NCBI RefSeq assembly: GCF_048572895.1 | Contig: NZ_CP183878.1 | Coordinates: 930,001 to 994,000, forward strand | Length of the DNA stretch: 64,000 nucleotides | Direction: 5' to 3' | DNA from: Psychrobacillus sp048572895 | Lineage (GTDB): Bacteria; Bacillota; Bacilli; Bacillales_A; Planococcaceae | Part shown: one piece after another, positions 17,201-26,362 of the stretch | Layout: the number at the start of each line of letters is the position of its first letter | How positions within the stretch are numbered: position 1 is the first letter of the stretch | Notes under the pieces: model-generated | What the model was told of the DNA's origin: nothing | Seen by the model: only the letters and a program-made list of their open reading frames with translations | Databases searched by the model: none | Program-made: the position numbers and the translations under genes

Positions 17201-18265
17201 ATGGAAAATATATTAGAAGTTAATGACCTAGAGCTTTCCTTCCATACATTTGCTGGTGAAGTAAAAGCCATTCGTGGTGTTAACTTCGACTTAAAAAAAG
17301 GAGAAACACTTGCAATTGTAGGAGAGTCTGGTTCTGGTAAGTCAGTTACAACGAAGGCGATTATGCGTTTATTGCCTGAATCAAGTTCAGAATTTAAAAA
17401 TGGTCAAATATTATTTAATGGGAAAGATTTGACTAAGCTATCGGATAAAGAGATGCAAAAGATTCGTGGAAAAGATATCTCAATGATTTTCCAAGATCCA
17501 ATGACTTCTTTAAACCCAACAATGACAATTGGTAAACAAATCATGGAGCCAATTTTAAAGCACCGTAAAATTGGTAAAGCAGAAGCACGTAAAGTGGCGG
17601 TAGACTTATTGCGTTTAGTTGGTATGCCAAAGCCTGAAGCACGTGTTAAACAATATCCACATCAATTCTCAGGTGGTCAGCGTCAACGTATAGTTATTGC
17701 AATTGCATTAGCTTGTAATCCACAAATTCTAATAGCAGATGAACCTACGACTGCTTTAGATGTAACGATTCAAGCACAAATTTTAGAGTTAATGAAGGAC
17801 CTACAAAAGAAAATTGATACTTCTATCATCTTCATTACACATGACCTTGGGGTAGTTGCGAATGTTGCAGATAGAGTGGCAGTAATGTATGGTGGTAAAA
17901 TTGTGGAGATTGGGACAGTAGATGAAATATTCTACAATCCGCAGCATCCATATACGTGGGGTTTACTAAGCTCAATGCCATCATTAGATACAGCTGAAGA
18001 AAAATTGTATGCAATTCCAGGAACTCCTCCTGATCTATTGTATCCTCCAAAAGGCGATGCATTTGCTCTACGTAGTGATTATGCATTGAAAATAGATTTA
18101 GAGGAAGCACCGCCATTCTTTAAAGTAAGTGAGACTCACTCTGCAGCTACATGGTTGTTACATCCAGATGCTCCAAAAGTAGAGCCGCCACTAGCAATCG
18201 TAGAACGTATGAAAAAGTTCCCTGGTAGTCGTTATTATGAAGGAACGGAAGGAGGGACTTACTGA
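17201..18265 (+). CDS. oppD: Oligopeptide ABC transporter ATPase OppD
   Basis: ATPase subunit. Walker A GESGSGKSV, signature FSGGQRQR and Walker B LIADEPTTALD are intact. At 354 residues it is normal length. The C-terminal oligopeptide extension (about 285-354) is the cysteine-free form (GDAFALRSDYA) rather than the usual Cys-rich one. AAAAGGAGG precedes the ATG. The stop overlaps oppF by one base (TGATG). Confidence 0.95.
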   Translation: MENILEVNDLELSFHTFAGEVKAIRGVNFDLKKGETLAIVGESGSGKSVTTKAIMRLLPESSSEFKNGQILFNGKDLTKLSDKEMQKIRGKDISMIFQDPMTSLNPTMTIGKQIMEPILKHRKIGKAEARKVAVDLLRLVGMPKPEARVKQYPHQFSGGQRQRIVIAIALACNPQILIADEPTTALDVTIQAQILELMKDLQKKIDTSIIFITHDLGVVANVADRVAVMYGGKIVEIGTVDEIFYNPQHPYTWGLLSSMPSLDTAEEKLYAIPGTPPDLLYPPKGDAFALRSDYALKIDLEEAPPFFKVSETHSAATWLLHPDAPKVEPPLAIVERMKKFPGSRYYEGTEGGTY

Positions 18266-19197
18266 TGGCTGAAAAATTATTAGAAATTAAAAATCTCAAG
18301 CAGTATTTCAATCAAGGTAAGCCTAATGAAGTTCGCGCTGTAGACGATATCAGCTTTGATATTTATAAAGGGGAAACACTTGGACTAGTTGGAGAATCGG
18401 GTTGTGGAAAATCAACAACAGGTCGTACAATTATTCGACTTTATGATGCAACTGATGGACAAGTAATTTATGATGGCATAAATGTACATGATAAAAAATC
18501 AAAAAAAGATTTGAAATCATTTAACCGTAAAATGCAAATGATTTTCCAAGATCCTTATGCATCTTTGAATCCACGTATGAAAGTACTGGATATCATTGCA
18601 GAAGGTTTAGATATTCATGGACTTGTAAAAAATTCAAAAGAACGTAAGGAACGTGTGGTTGAATTATTAGAAACAGTAGGTTTGAATCGGGAGCATGCAG
18701 ATCGATATGCACATGAGTTTTCTGGTGGGCAACGTCAGCGTCTCGGAATTGCCAGAGCCTTAGCAGTTAACCCAGAATTCATCATTGCAGATGAGCCTAT
18801 TTCAGCACTAGACGTTTCTATTCAAGCACAAGTAGTTAACTTATTAAAAGAATTACAAGAAGAAAAAGGGTTAACCTATTTGTTTATTGCCCATGATTTA
18901 TCCATGGTTAAATACATTTCCGATCGTATCGGAGTAATGTATTTTGGTAAGCTGGTAGAACTAGCTCCAGCAGAAGATTTATACAATAATCCAATGCATC
19001 CATATACGCAGTCATTATTATCTGCAATACCACTTCCTGACCCAAATTATGAACGTACTCGTGTGCGTAAATCATACGATCCTGCTTCTCATAATTACCA
19101 GGACGGCGAAGAGGTAGCAATGCGAGAAGTAACACCTGGACATTTCGTCTATTGTTCAGCAAAAGAACTTGTAACTTTACAAGCTATATCAAATTAA
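18265..19197 (+). CDS. oppF: Oligopeptide ABC transporter ATPase OppF
   Basis: Last gene of oppABCDF and partner ATPase of OppD. Walker A GESGCGKST, signature FSGGQRQR and Walker B IIADEPISALD are all present. At 310 residues it is normal length. The C-terminus carries the HFVYC motif of the family. It is translationally coupled to oppD and closed by the terminator 18 nt downstream. Confidence 0.95.
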   Translation: MAEKLLEIKNLKQYFNQGKPNEVRAVDDISFDIYKGETLGLVGESGCGKSTTGRTIIRLYDATDGQVIYDGINVHDKKSKKDLKSFNRKMQMIFQDPYASLNPRMKVLDIIAEGLDIHGLVKNSKERKERVVELLETVGLNREHADRYAHEFSGGQRQRLGIARALAVNPEFIIADEPISALDVSIQAQVVNLLKELQEEKGLTYLFIAHDLSMVKYISDRIGVMYFGKLVELAPAEDLYNNPMHPYTQSLLSAIPLPDPNYERTRVRKSYDPASHNYQDGEEVAMREVTPGHFVYCSAKELVTLQAISN

Positions 19198-19214
19198 TAA
19201 GTTTAATAAATCGA

Positions 19215-19243
19215 CGACCATTCAATCGAATGGTCGTTTTTTT
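19215..19243 (+). terminator. Terminator of oppABCDF
   Basis: A perfect 9-bp stem CGACCATTC / GAATGGTCG with a 4-nt loop and seven T. Confidence 0.93.
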
Positions 19244-19245
19244 AA

Positions 19246-19770
19246 AAAGAAAGTATATAAAAATGTCTTGTTCACACTGGGTTTATGACACTTTCAGAAA
19301 TAGCTAAGTTGATAAGATTGTTCAAATTTTAGATGGTAATAAAATTATTTGTAATTGCATTTGAATTAGAAATGCTATTATCCAATAATAAATGGAGAGA
19401 GTAGATTTCTGATATTCTAGTGGAAATAAAGAGAAATAGTAAGTGTTTTTCCAATAAAGAAGCGAAATAGAGAACGAAATAGCATCTTCGAGAGCTTACT
19501 CTATGAATAAGAAAGTATCTTATCTTTAGTTATCCAAAAATGCACTAACCTGTTTCTAGAAGTTATAGAAGGGTGAAGGTCAGACACAAGCCATAAAATT
19601 ATCAAAAAAAAGGGATGCTAGTTGGTTGTGACGGACGTCACAACCAACTAGCATCCCTATAAATTCAATCAGTAATCATATAGCAAAGCGTCTGTCCAAA
19701 GCCCTTTTAAAACGATAGAAACAGATTCTGACCTTAAAGGACCGGGCATCTTTTACCCGTTTTTTCTAAA
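19246..19770 (+). repeat. Dispersed intergenic repeat R1, copy 1
   Basis: About 525 nt of non-coding DNA starting at the T-tract of the opp terminator. It aligns collinearly with 59027-59734, and its right half aligns with 46130-46425. Shared landmarks are AAGTATATAAAAATG near the left end, AATAAAGAAGCGAAATAG, a TCTTTAGTTATCCAAAAA-like block, GTCTGTCCAA and a right end with CCGGGCA...CCCG followed by T6. A 48-bp palindrome sits inside. There is no open frame conserved among copies. It could be a structured RNA, a MITE relic or another mobile-repeat remnant. Confidence 0.8.
19611..19658. repeat. 48-bp perfect palindrome within R1 copy 1
   Basis: Two perfect 23-nt arms (19611-19633 and 19636-19658) flank a 2-nt centre. 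It has no T-tract, so it is not an ordinary terminator. R1 copy 2 carries a different, shorter palindrome at the equivalent place with a shared TTGGT-GTGAC core, and copy 3 lacks it. Confidence 0.9.
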
Positions 19771-19978
19771 ATAAATATAAATTTTTACTGTTATCTTAAT
19801 TGACGAAGCAAATAACCACGTGAGATTATCGGGAAGATTTAAAACATTTATTTATGGGTACATACAGAGTAAACAAAATACTTCAAGTAATCTAATATAT
19901 TGTGATCATTTGGCACTTTCATTCATAAGTATGAATTGTTAGAATGAAAGGACTTATAAGGAAAGGAATTTTTATTAT

Positions 19979-21187
19979 ATGAAAAAAAAACTTAAAGTAA
20001 TAGCTTCAGCCTCTATTGCGATGACTATATTGCTACCAGGTACGGGTAAAGCGGAAACACCCTTGTTTTCAAAGGACTTTTCAACAAAAGAATTTAGTTT
20101 CCAAGCAATAGATGAAACAATAGTATCTTCCTCCAAATTATTTACCTATGATTCTGGATTTACTTTTGAATATCCAGATGCTGTAAGAGGTGTATATGTA
20201 ACAGGACATTCCGCAGGGGGAGAAAGATTTAATGACTTGTTGAATTTAATCGACACCACAGATTTAAATGCGATGGTTATTGATCTTAAAGATGATTTTG
20301 GAAATCTTACTTACATCCCAAAAGAGGATTCCCCTTTAGCAAAATATAATATTGGAAAGCCATACATAAAAGACCTCCAAACAATGTTGAAGACAATGGA
20401 AGAAAAACAGATTTATCCAATAGCTCGTATTGTAATCTTTAAGGATACTGAGCTTGCAGAAACAAAGCCTGAATGGTCATTTGTAGAAGGCACATCGGTT
20501 TGGAAAAATGGACGAGGTGAAGCATTCGTCAATCCATTTATGCAAGAGGTATGGGATTATAATGTAGACATTGCAATCGAGGCTGCTAAAATGGGCTTTA
20601 AAGAAATCCAATTTGATTATGTTCGTTTTCCGGAAGGGTTTGAAAAAAGAGAAACCACTTTAAAATACTCTATGGGTAAATATGAAGCGTCAGAGTCAGA
20701 CATGGTTCAACGAAGAGTTTCAGCGGTTACAGATTTTGTAGCATATGCAAAGGAAAAACTTAAACCATATGGTGCACAATTATCGGTTGATATATTCGGT
20801 TATTCAGCTACATTACCTGAAGCACCAGGAATTGGTCAAAATTTCAGCAAAATCTCTGAAAACGTAGATGTGATTTCCTCTATGATTTACCCAAGTCACT
20901 GGACTTCTTATTTTGGAATTGCTAAACCAGATTTAGAGCCATATAGATTAGTACAGGAATACGCAAAAGTTGAAAATGCAAAACTAGCGGAGCTTGAAAA
21001 TCCTCCGGTATCTAGACCATGGCTTCAAGATTTTACAGCTTCTTATTTGGGGGCTGGGAATTATCAACAATATGGCAAAGATGAAGTAGAGGCTCAGATT
21101 AAGGCATTAAATGAAGCAGGCATAAAAGAATATTTGCTTTGGAATGCTGGAAATAAATATTCTAAAGGAGTAGATTATACACCTTAA
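19979..21187 (+). CDS. Secreted putative glycoside hydrolase (DUF4015/GH-like)
   Basis: A 402-residue protein with a signal peptide (basic MKKK, hydrophobic to about residue 20, likely cleavage after GKA). The following region contains RGVYVTGHSAGG (about 68-80), AMVIDLKDDFGNLTY and FDYVRFPEG, hallmarks of the putative glycosyl hydrolase family formerly DUF4015. The (beta/alpha)8 fold and sugar substrate are family inference; the substrate is unknown. It is a monocistronic gene between repeat R1 and spx, with its own terminator. Confidence 0.85.
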   Translation: MKKKLKVIASASIAMTILLPGTGKAETPLFSKDFSTKEFSFQAIDETIVSSSKLFTYDSGFTFEYPDAVRGVYVTGHSAGGERFNDLLNLIDTTDLNAMVIDLKDDFGNLTYIPKEDSPLAKYNIGKPYIKDLQTMLKTMEEKQIYPIARIVIFKDTELAETKPEWSFVEGTSVWKNGRGEAFVNPFMQEVWDYNVDIAIEAAKMGFKEIQFDYVRFPEGFEKRETTLKYSMGKYEASESDMVQRRVSAVTDFVAYAKEKLKPYGAQLSVDIFGYSATLPEAPGIGQNFSKISENVDVISSMIYPSHWTSYFGIAKPDLEPYRLVQEYAKVENAKLAELENPPVSRPWLQDFTASYLGAGNYQQYGKDEVEAQIKALNEAGIKEYLLWNAGNKYSKGVDYTP

Positions 21188-21239
21188 GCATAGATAGATT
21201 AATTGGAAAGTATGCTTACTAAAACTTAAAGATCAATGA

Positions 21240-21270
21240 AGTAGGATGAAATTTAATCCTGCTTTTTTTT
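21240..21270 (+). terminator. Terminator of the GH-like gene
   Basis: AGTAGGAT pairs with ATCCTGCT (one G-U pair), followed by eight T. Confidence 0.82.
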
Positions 21271-21505
21271 CTTTTTTGAAACCTTTTTACATTTAGAACG
21301 TACTATTAAGTATAACAGTTATTTTCATTAAGTATCACTAATTGAGAATACGAATTTTTTTATTATGGAGATGTTTAAGTTTTTTAAATGATGGGTATTA
21401 ATAAATATATAACTAATTTTTATTTATAAAATATTAGGATTCCTTTATAAGTAACACGAAATTGTGACAGTAATTTTCACAGAGTAAAATTTTCATTAAA
21501 ACATA
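21271..21505. other. AT-rich intergenic region upstream of spx
   Basis: About 235 nt without an ORF or clear repeat between the GH-like gene terminator and the proposed spx promoter. In other Bacillales spx has several promoters with PerR/YodB control; I see no convincing operator here. Confidence 0.5.
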
Positions 21506-21534
21506 TTTAAAATGAATTAAAAGTGGTGTATACT
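21506..21534 (+). promoter_or_regulatory. Putative spx promoter
   Basis: TTTAAA (21506-21511), a 17-nt spacer and TATACT (21529-21534), about 80 nt upstream of the spx start. The -35 is weak (4 of 6 consensus bases). Confidence 0.5.
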
Positions 21535-21616
21535 TAGAATGTACATTACTACATTAAATTAATTATAATCTACTTTATATAACACAGACATTTGAGAGGA
21601 AGTGTTTTTTAAAATG

Positions 21617-22012
21617 ATGGTAACCTTATTCACTTCACCAAGTTGTACTTCTTGTAGAAAAGCGAAAGCTTGGTTAGAAGAACATGAAATAGCTTATAAA
21701 GAACGCAATATTTTTTCTGAACCACTTAGTATAAGTGAAATAAAAGAAATCTTACGAATGACAGAAGACGGAACAGATGAAATCATTTCAACTCGCTCCA
21801 AAATATTCCAAAAATTGAATGTGGATTTAGAAAGTCTTCCGTTACAACGTCTTTACGAATTAATTCAAGAGCATCCTGGATTACTACGTAGACCAATTAT
21901 CTTAGATGAAAAACGTTTACAAGTTGGATACAATGAAGATGAAATTCGAAGATTTCTACCTAGAAAAGTACGTGCTTATCAACTGCTTGAAGCACAACGT
22001 CTAGTTAACTAG
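21617..22012 (+). CDS. spx: Global redox regulator Spx
   Basis: ArsC-like protein that binds the RNA polymerase alpha C-terminal domain and controls the thiol-stress response; degraded by ClpXP with YjbH. Starting at ATG 21617 gives 131 residues, the exact length of B. subtilis Spx, with the redox switch CTSC at Cys10 and Cys13 and the RRPI motif near residue 92. ATG 21614 and GTG 21602 are also in frame; the GAGAGGA Shine-Dalgarno sits slightly far from 21617, so one extra Met is possible. Its degradation adaptor spxH is 5 kb downstream. Confidence 0.96.
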   Translation: MVTLFTSPSCTSCRKAKAWLEEHEIAYKERNIFSEPLSISEIKEILRMTEDGTDEIISTRSKIFQKLNVDLESLPLQRLYELIQEHPGLLRRPIILDEKRLQVGYNEDEIRRFLPRKVRAYQLLEAQRLVN

Positions 22013-22022
22013 TATTATACTA

Positions 22023-22076
22023 AGCTAATTGTTTTTCAAAGTTCATTTTGAAAAATAATTGGCTTTTCTTTTTTCC
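22023..22076 (+). terminator. Terminator of spx
   Basis: A long A/T-rich stem (AGCTAATTGTTTTTCAAA pairing with TTTGAAAAATAATTGGCT, two G-U pairs) followed by T-rich DNA. Confidence 0.8.
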
Positions 22077-22236
22077 TTCTACTTGCATTAAGCGCGAAAA
22101 TTTTCTACAATGCATATAGTTTGGTTAATAATTTTAAAAGTGAAGCAGGAATCCTTTTCTTTTTTTCACAAACGACATACAATAGTAATAGACACTACAC
22201 AATTGAAACGGTAAGAAGCGAAAGGAGATGTGTTAA

Positions 22237-22905
22237 ATGGATATCGAGCGTATCAATGATAACACTTTCAAAGTATACATTTCATACATCGACATTGAAG
22301 AAAGAGGCTTCAGCCGAGATGAAATCTGGTTCAATAAGGATAAGAGCGAGCAGCTTTTTTGGGAAATGATGGATGAGGTTCATGATGATGATCATTTTGA
22401 AGAATTAGATGGTCCTTTATGGATTCAAGTTCATGCGATGGAAAAAGGTTTGGAAGTGATTGTTACAAGAACGGAAATAACAAAACAAGATGAACGTTTA
22501 GGAAATAATTCAGATGTAGATGATATGTCTGGAAAAATATTTAAAAATGGGGTATCAAGCTCTATCGGGCCACATGAATTTGATGACTTTTCAAGTTATA
22601 TGGAGGACTTAGAAGAAATTCCGACGGATTATACATTTGTTTTCGAGGGCTTCGATGATGTAATTGGTCTTGCGAAAAAGTTAGATGAAGCTGATTTACT
22701 GACATCTTTGTATTATTATGAAGATAAATACTATTTGCATATTGTTTTTGATTTTGATATAACAGAATTTGAGTCGGTGCTTAATACATTAAGTGTTGTT
22801 TCAGAGTTTGCAAATAATTCAAAAACGACTATTCATATAATTCAAGAGTATGGGAAACAGATAATCGAACATGGAGTTCTAGATGAGTTGAATAAACATT
22901 TTTAA
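22237..22905 (+). CDS. mecA: Adaptor protein MecA
   Basis: Adaptor that delivers ComK, ComS and unfolded proteins to ClpCP and promotes ClpC hexamer assembly. At 222 residues it matches the family. The N-terminal substrate-binding domain (MDIERINDNTFKVYIS, about 1-80), an acidic linker (about 90-140) and the C-terminal ClpC-binding domain (from about 145) are recognisable. AAAGGAGATG precedes the ATG. A strong terminator follows and separates it from coiA. Confidence 0.95.
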   Translation: MDIERINDNTFKVYISYIDIEERGFSRDEIWFNKDKSEQLFWEMMDEVHDDDHFEELDGPLWIQVHAMEKGLEVIVTRTEITKQDERLGNNSDVDDMSGKIFKNGVSSSIGPHEFDDFSSYMEDLEEIPTDYTFVFEGFDDVIGLAKKLDEADLLTSLYYYEDKYYLHIVFDFDITEFESVLNTLSVVSEFANNSKTTIHIIQEYGKQIIEHGVLDELNKHF

Positions 22906-22934
22906 AACCTTCTATTTATAGAAGGTTTTTTTTA
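22905..22934 (+). terminator. Terminator of mecA
   Basis: An AACCTTCT / AGAAGGTT stem with a 5-nt loop, followed by eight T. Confidence 0.92.
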
Positions 22935-22996
22935 TTACAGATGACTACCTTGGTTATTGCATTATTTACAGAAAATTTGTATATTAGTAGAAGGAG

Positions 22997-24150
22997 GTGA
23001 TACAAATATTATCAGCAGTAACAGCAGATGGAGAAATTATTATACCAGCACAGCATCCAAAAGCCTTTTTAGACAAATTAAAAAGTAGCAACAGATTCTC
23101 CTGCATACAATGTAGCGAACAAGTCATATTAAAAAACGGTATGATAAAAACCCCGCATTTTGCTCATACTCGTAATGCTTCTTGCACTCAGACTTTTTCG
23201 GAAGGGGAAAGTGAGGACCATTTACAAGGTAAGTTGCATTTATATGAATTTTTGCAAAAGCATTCTTCAACAGTACAACTGGAAGCCTATCTTCCTTCCC
23301 TCCATCAAAGACCTGATCTATATGTCCAAAGTGAATCTTATCCTATTGCAATAGAATTTCAGTGTAGCCAAATACCAGCTACTGTAATTCAGCAGCGAAC
23401 AGCAGGCTATATAGCTAATCGGATAAACCCCCCATTTGGATATTACGAACACCATCAATTTCCGATTTCCCACTCCAAGAAATAGGGACTATGCAGCTGT
23501 CCGCATATCGACAACAGTTTTTTTACGCAACCTCAAATGGGAAAAACTTACTCACCTATTGCCCTCAATCAAAATACTTTCATTATATTTCCAATCCAAT
23601 GCATATAAAGGGAAACAATTATATAGTAAAGGTCAAAAAACTCTCTATAGAAAGTCAATCTTGGCCATTTGCAATTATCAAAAAGAACTCCTTGGAAGAA
23701 TTTCAAAGGTACTTCACCATTTTTAAGCATCATCGTTTCAAACAGTTAGATAATCTTTATATTTTTAATAGAAAAGGAATACAATCCCCTTTCCTTCAAA
23801 TATGCTATAGATGGAGAGTACATCCGAAAAAACTTCCTTTGTTTATAGGTATTCCTACTAAGGATGCCTCTATTTTTTCAAAACATGCGGTCGAGTGGCA
23901 AATTCAGTTTATCGACTATTTGTATAAACTAGGTCTATCCATTCAACAGGCTGATACCGGGCATTGCGAATCATTCTTGTTTTATAGAAAGTTAATTTCC
24001 GATCCTTCAGCTGACCATATAAGGGCAGTAGAATCCTATCTTCATATTTTGCAACGCTGTTTAATTTCATCAGATAAAGTAATCTATGCTAGCAAAATAA
24101 ATTACTCCTTGATGACGCAATTGTTATACAGTGAATTCCTTGCAAATTGA
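22997..24150 (+). pseudogene. coiA: Competence protein CoiA, frameshifted at a C6 tract
   Basis: CoiA is a competence-induced protein acting in recombination of transforming DNA. Two consecutive frames give it in pieces: residues 1-145 (to 23433) carry the N-terminal Cys-containing and PD-(D/E)XK-like part (HFAHTR, DLYVQ, IAIEFQCSQ), and the rest (23434-24150) continues as PIWILRTPS to the end. One more C in the run at 23428-23433 would restore a single frame of about 384 codons, near the B. subtilis length. The apparent GTG start at 22997 overlaps a perfect AAGGAGGTGAT Shine-Dalgarno, so true initiation is unclear. It may be a pseudogene, a sequencing error or phase-variable. Confidence 0.85.
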
Positions 24151-24212
24151 TTAGAAAATTGAGAAAATAGGAAGTGATTCGATATTCGAAACAATAAGAG
24201 GGGGAACCAAAT

Positions 24213-26033
24213 TTGACTACAGATACAAAGAACAAAATCTTGACTCGTGATGAAGTACCAGAAAACTTAACATGGAAATTAGAAGATATTTTCGCCTCTA
24301 ATGATGAATGGGAAAAAGAGTATCAAGAGGTCGCGTTGTTATCGGAAAAAGCTTCTTCTTATCAAGAAACAATCAATAGTGGAGCAAACGCTTTGCTTGA
24401 TGTGCTGACTTATCGTGATGAATTAACTTCAAGATTACGTAAGCTATATACATTTGCACATATGCGTACGGACCAAGATACTGCTAATAGCACTTACCAA
24501 GCAATGGATAGTCGGATTAAATCATTATATGTAAAGGTTTCAACAGAGCTATCCTTTTTAGTTCCAGAGATTCTTTCAGTGGAAGAGTCTGTTATTTCCA
24601 GTTACCTAAATGAGAATGCGGATTTACAAGTATATAGACAACTTCTAGAAGAAATAAATAAAGAGCGTCCACATGTGCTTCCAAAAGAACAAGAAGCATT
24701 ACTGGCCCAATTTTCGGAGGTTGCTGGAGCTTCAGCAGACACGTTCGGCAAACTAAATAATGCAGATTTAGAATTTCCAACTATTAAAGATGAAGATGGC
24801 AATGAGGTGCAACTAACACATGGTAGATATACACGCTTCTTAGAAAGTGAAGATCCACGTGTTCGTGAGGATGCATTCAAAGCAATGTATGATACGTATG
24901 GTAAATTCCGTAACACATTTGCGTCAACTCTTACAGGGAATATTAAAGGAGACAATGTCAACGCGAAAATTAGAAATTATGCGTCAGCGCGTGAAGCAGC
25001 AATGTCTAACAATCATATTCCTGAAAGTGTATATGACAATCTGGTTAATACTATCAATAAAAACGTCCATTTGCTACATCGATATGTAAGTCTTCGAAAA
25101 AAAGTGTTAGGTCTAGATGAATTGCATATGTGGGATCTCTATACACCATTAGTGAAAGAATTGAATATGGAATACACGTATGAAGAGGCTTGTGACGCGA
25201 TGATTAAGAGCTTTGAACCATTAGGAGAAGAATATGTGTCTATCGTCAAACAAGGGATTGAAAACCGCTGGGTCGATGTAGTGGAGACGAAAGGTAAACG
25301 ATCTGGTGCTTATTCTTCAGGAGCATATGATACGAATCCATATATACTTATGAACTGGCAAAATAACGTAAACAATCTTTTTACGCTAGCGCATGAATTT
25401 GGGCATAGTCTTCATAGTTATTATACAAGTGCAAATCAACCTTATGTTTACGGGGATTATTCCATTTTCGTGGCAGAAGTGGCCTCAACTTGCAATGAAG
25501 CACTATTGAACGATTACCTACTGAAAACTATTGAAGATCCTAAGAAACGTATTTATTTATTAAATCATTGGCTAGAGGGCTTCCGTGGAACTGTTTTCCG
25601 TCAAACGATGTTTGCGGAATTTGAGCATATTATTCACCAGTTAGATCAAAATGGGGAAGCATTAACCGCTGATAAGCTAACGGAAGAATATTATAAGTTA
25701 AATCAAAAATACTATGGTGATGATATTGTTATTGATGAACAAATTGGACTGGAATGGGCGAGAATTCCTCATTTCTATTACAACTACTACGTATACCAAT
25801 ATGCAACTGGTTTAAGCGCAGCAACTGCCCTTAGCAACCAAATTCTAACAGAAGGTAAGCCAGCCGTAGATCGTTATATTAATGATTTCTTAAAAGCAGG
25901 TTGTTCCGATTACCCAATCGAAGTATTGAAAAAAGCGGGAGTAGATATGAATACTGCTGCTCCTATTGAGGAAGCGTGTCGCGTCTTTGAAGAAAAGTTA
26001 AATGAATTAGAACAACTGCTTTTAGGAGAATAA
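24213..26033 (+). CDS. pepF: Oligoendopeptidase F
   Basis: M3-family zinc metallopeptidase hydrolysing 7-17-residue peptides in the cytoplasm. It acts after Opp import and is implicated in turnover of signalling peptides. At 606 residues it is typical. The zinc motif HEFGH (His394) with the downstream Glu in the EVAST region is intact. The start is TTG 24213 with GAGGGGG about eight bases upstream; no ATG is nearby. It lies directly after coiA as in B. subtilis and ends with a strong terminator. Confidence 0.95.
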   Translation: MTTDTKNKILTRDEVPENLTWKLEDIFASNDEWEKEYQEVALLSEKASSYQETINSGANALLDVLTYRDELTSRLRKLYTFAHMRTDQDTANSTYQAMDSRIKSLYVKVSTELSFLVPEILSVEESVISSYLNENADLQVYRQLLEEINKERPHVLPKEQEALLAQFSEVAGASADTFGKLNNADLEFPTIKDEDGNEVQLTHGRYTRFLESEDPRVREDAFKAMYDTYGKFRNTFASTLTGNIKGDNVNAKIRNYASAREAAMSNNHIPESVYDNLVNTINKNVHLLHRYVSLRKKVLGLDELHMWDLYTPLVKELNMEYTYEEACDAMIKSFEPLGEEYVSIVKQGIENRWVDVVETKGKRSGAYSSGAYDTNPYILMNWQNNVNNLFTLAHEFGHSLHSYYTSANQPYVYGDYSIFVAEVASTCNEALLNDYLLKTIEDPKKRIYLLNHWLEGFRGTVFRQTMFAEFEHIIHQLDQNGEALTADKLTEEYYKLNQKYYGDDIVIDEQIGLEWARIPHFYYNYYVYQYATGLSAATALSNQILTEGKPAVDRYINDFLKAGCSDYPIEVLKKAGVDMNTAAPIEEACRVFEEKLNELEQLLLGE

Positions 26034-26038
26034 CGAAA

Positions 26039-26065
26039 AGCCTGGCTTTTAGCCAGGCTTTTTTT
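26039..26065 (+). terminator. Terminator of pepF
   Basis: AGCCTGGCT / AGCCAGGCT hairpin with a 3-nt loop followed by seven T. Confidence 0.93.
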
Positions 26066-26247
26066 CATTACGTATAAAAGAAGGGAAAAGGTAGGACGTC
26101 CTATGATGTATGACGAATTTGTGAAAAGAGGAGCTAATATATTGTATTATATAAAATGACGTGTTAAAGTAAGAGTGTGAAATAAATCACAAGATAACAT
26201 ACACCCCTTTGTTTGAACGTGAACATTTCTCCCATCCCCTTTGTAAA
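26066..26247. other. Non-coding interval between pepF and the yjbIH terminators
   Basis: I see no ORF, promoter or repeat between the pepF terminator and the next hairpin. pepF and yjbH converge here. Confidence 0.6.
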
Positions 26248-26292
26248 TGAAAATGCCCTTTCCTCGGTAGGAGGAAATGGGCATTTTCTGTT
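26248..26292. terminator. Hairpin with T-rich flank between pepF and yjbH
   Basis: AAAATGCCC-T-TTCCTC pairs with GAGGAA-A-TGGGCATTTT, then CTGTTTT. It is bidirectional-looking and is the second of three hairpins between the convergent genes. Confidence 0.7.
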
Positions 26293-26316
26293 TTATACAT
26301 AATATAAAGTCTTTAC

Positions 26317-26362
26317 TAAAAAAATAGCAGCCTATCTTTTTATAGATAGGTTGCTATTTTTT
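26317..26362 (-). terminator. Terminator of yjbI-spxH
   Basis: AAATAGCAGCCTATC pairs with GATAGGTTGCTATTT. Read on the minus strand, the hairpin is followed by a run of T (plus-strand A-tract 26317-26323). Confidence 0.85.

Noticed and set aside
19246..19770. Insertion sequence with transposase
   Set aside because: No open frame of transposase size or DDE-like motif in any R1 copy.
23436..23726. Third frame inside coiA starting with ATG
   Set aside because: The two other frames together give a continuous CoiA; this one overlaps both and has no family features.
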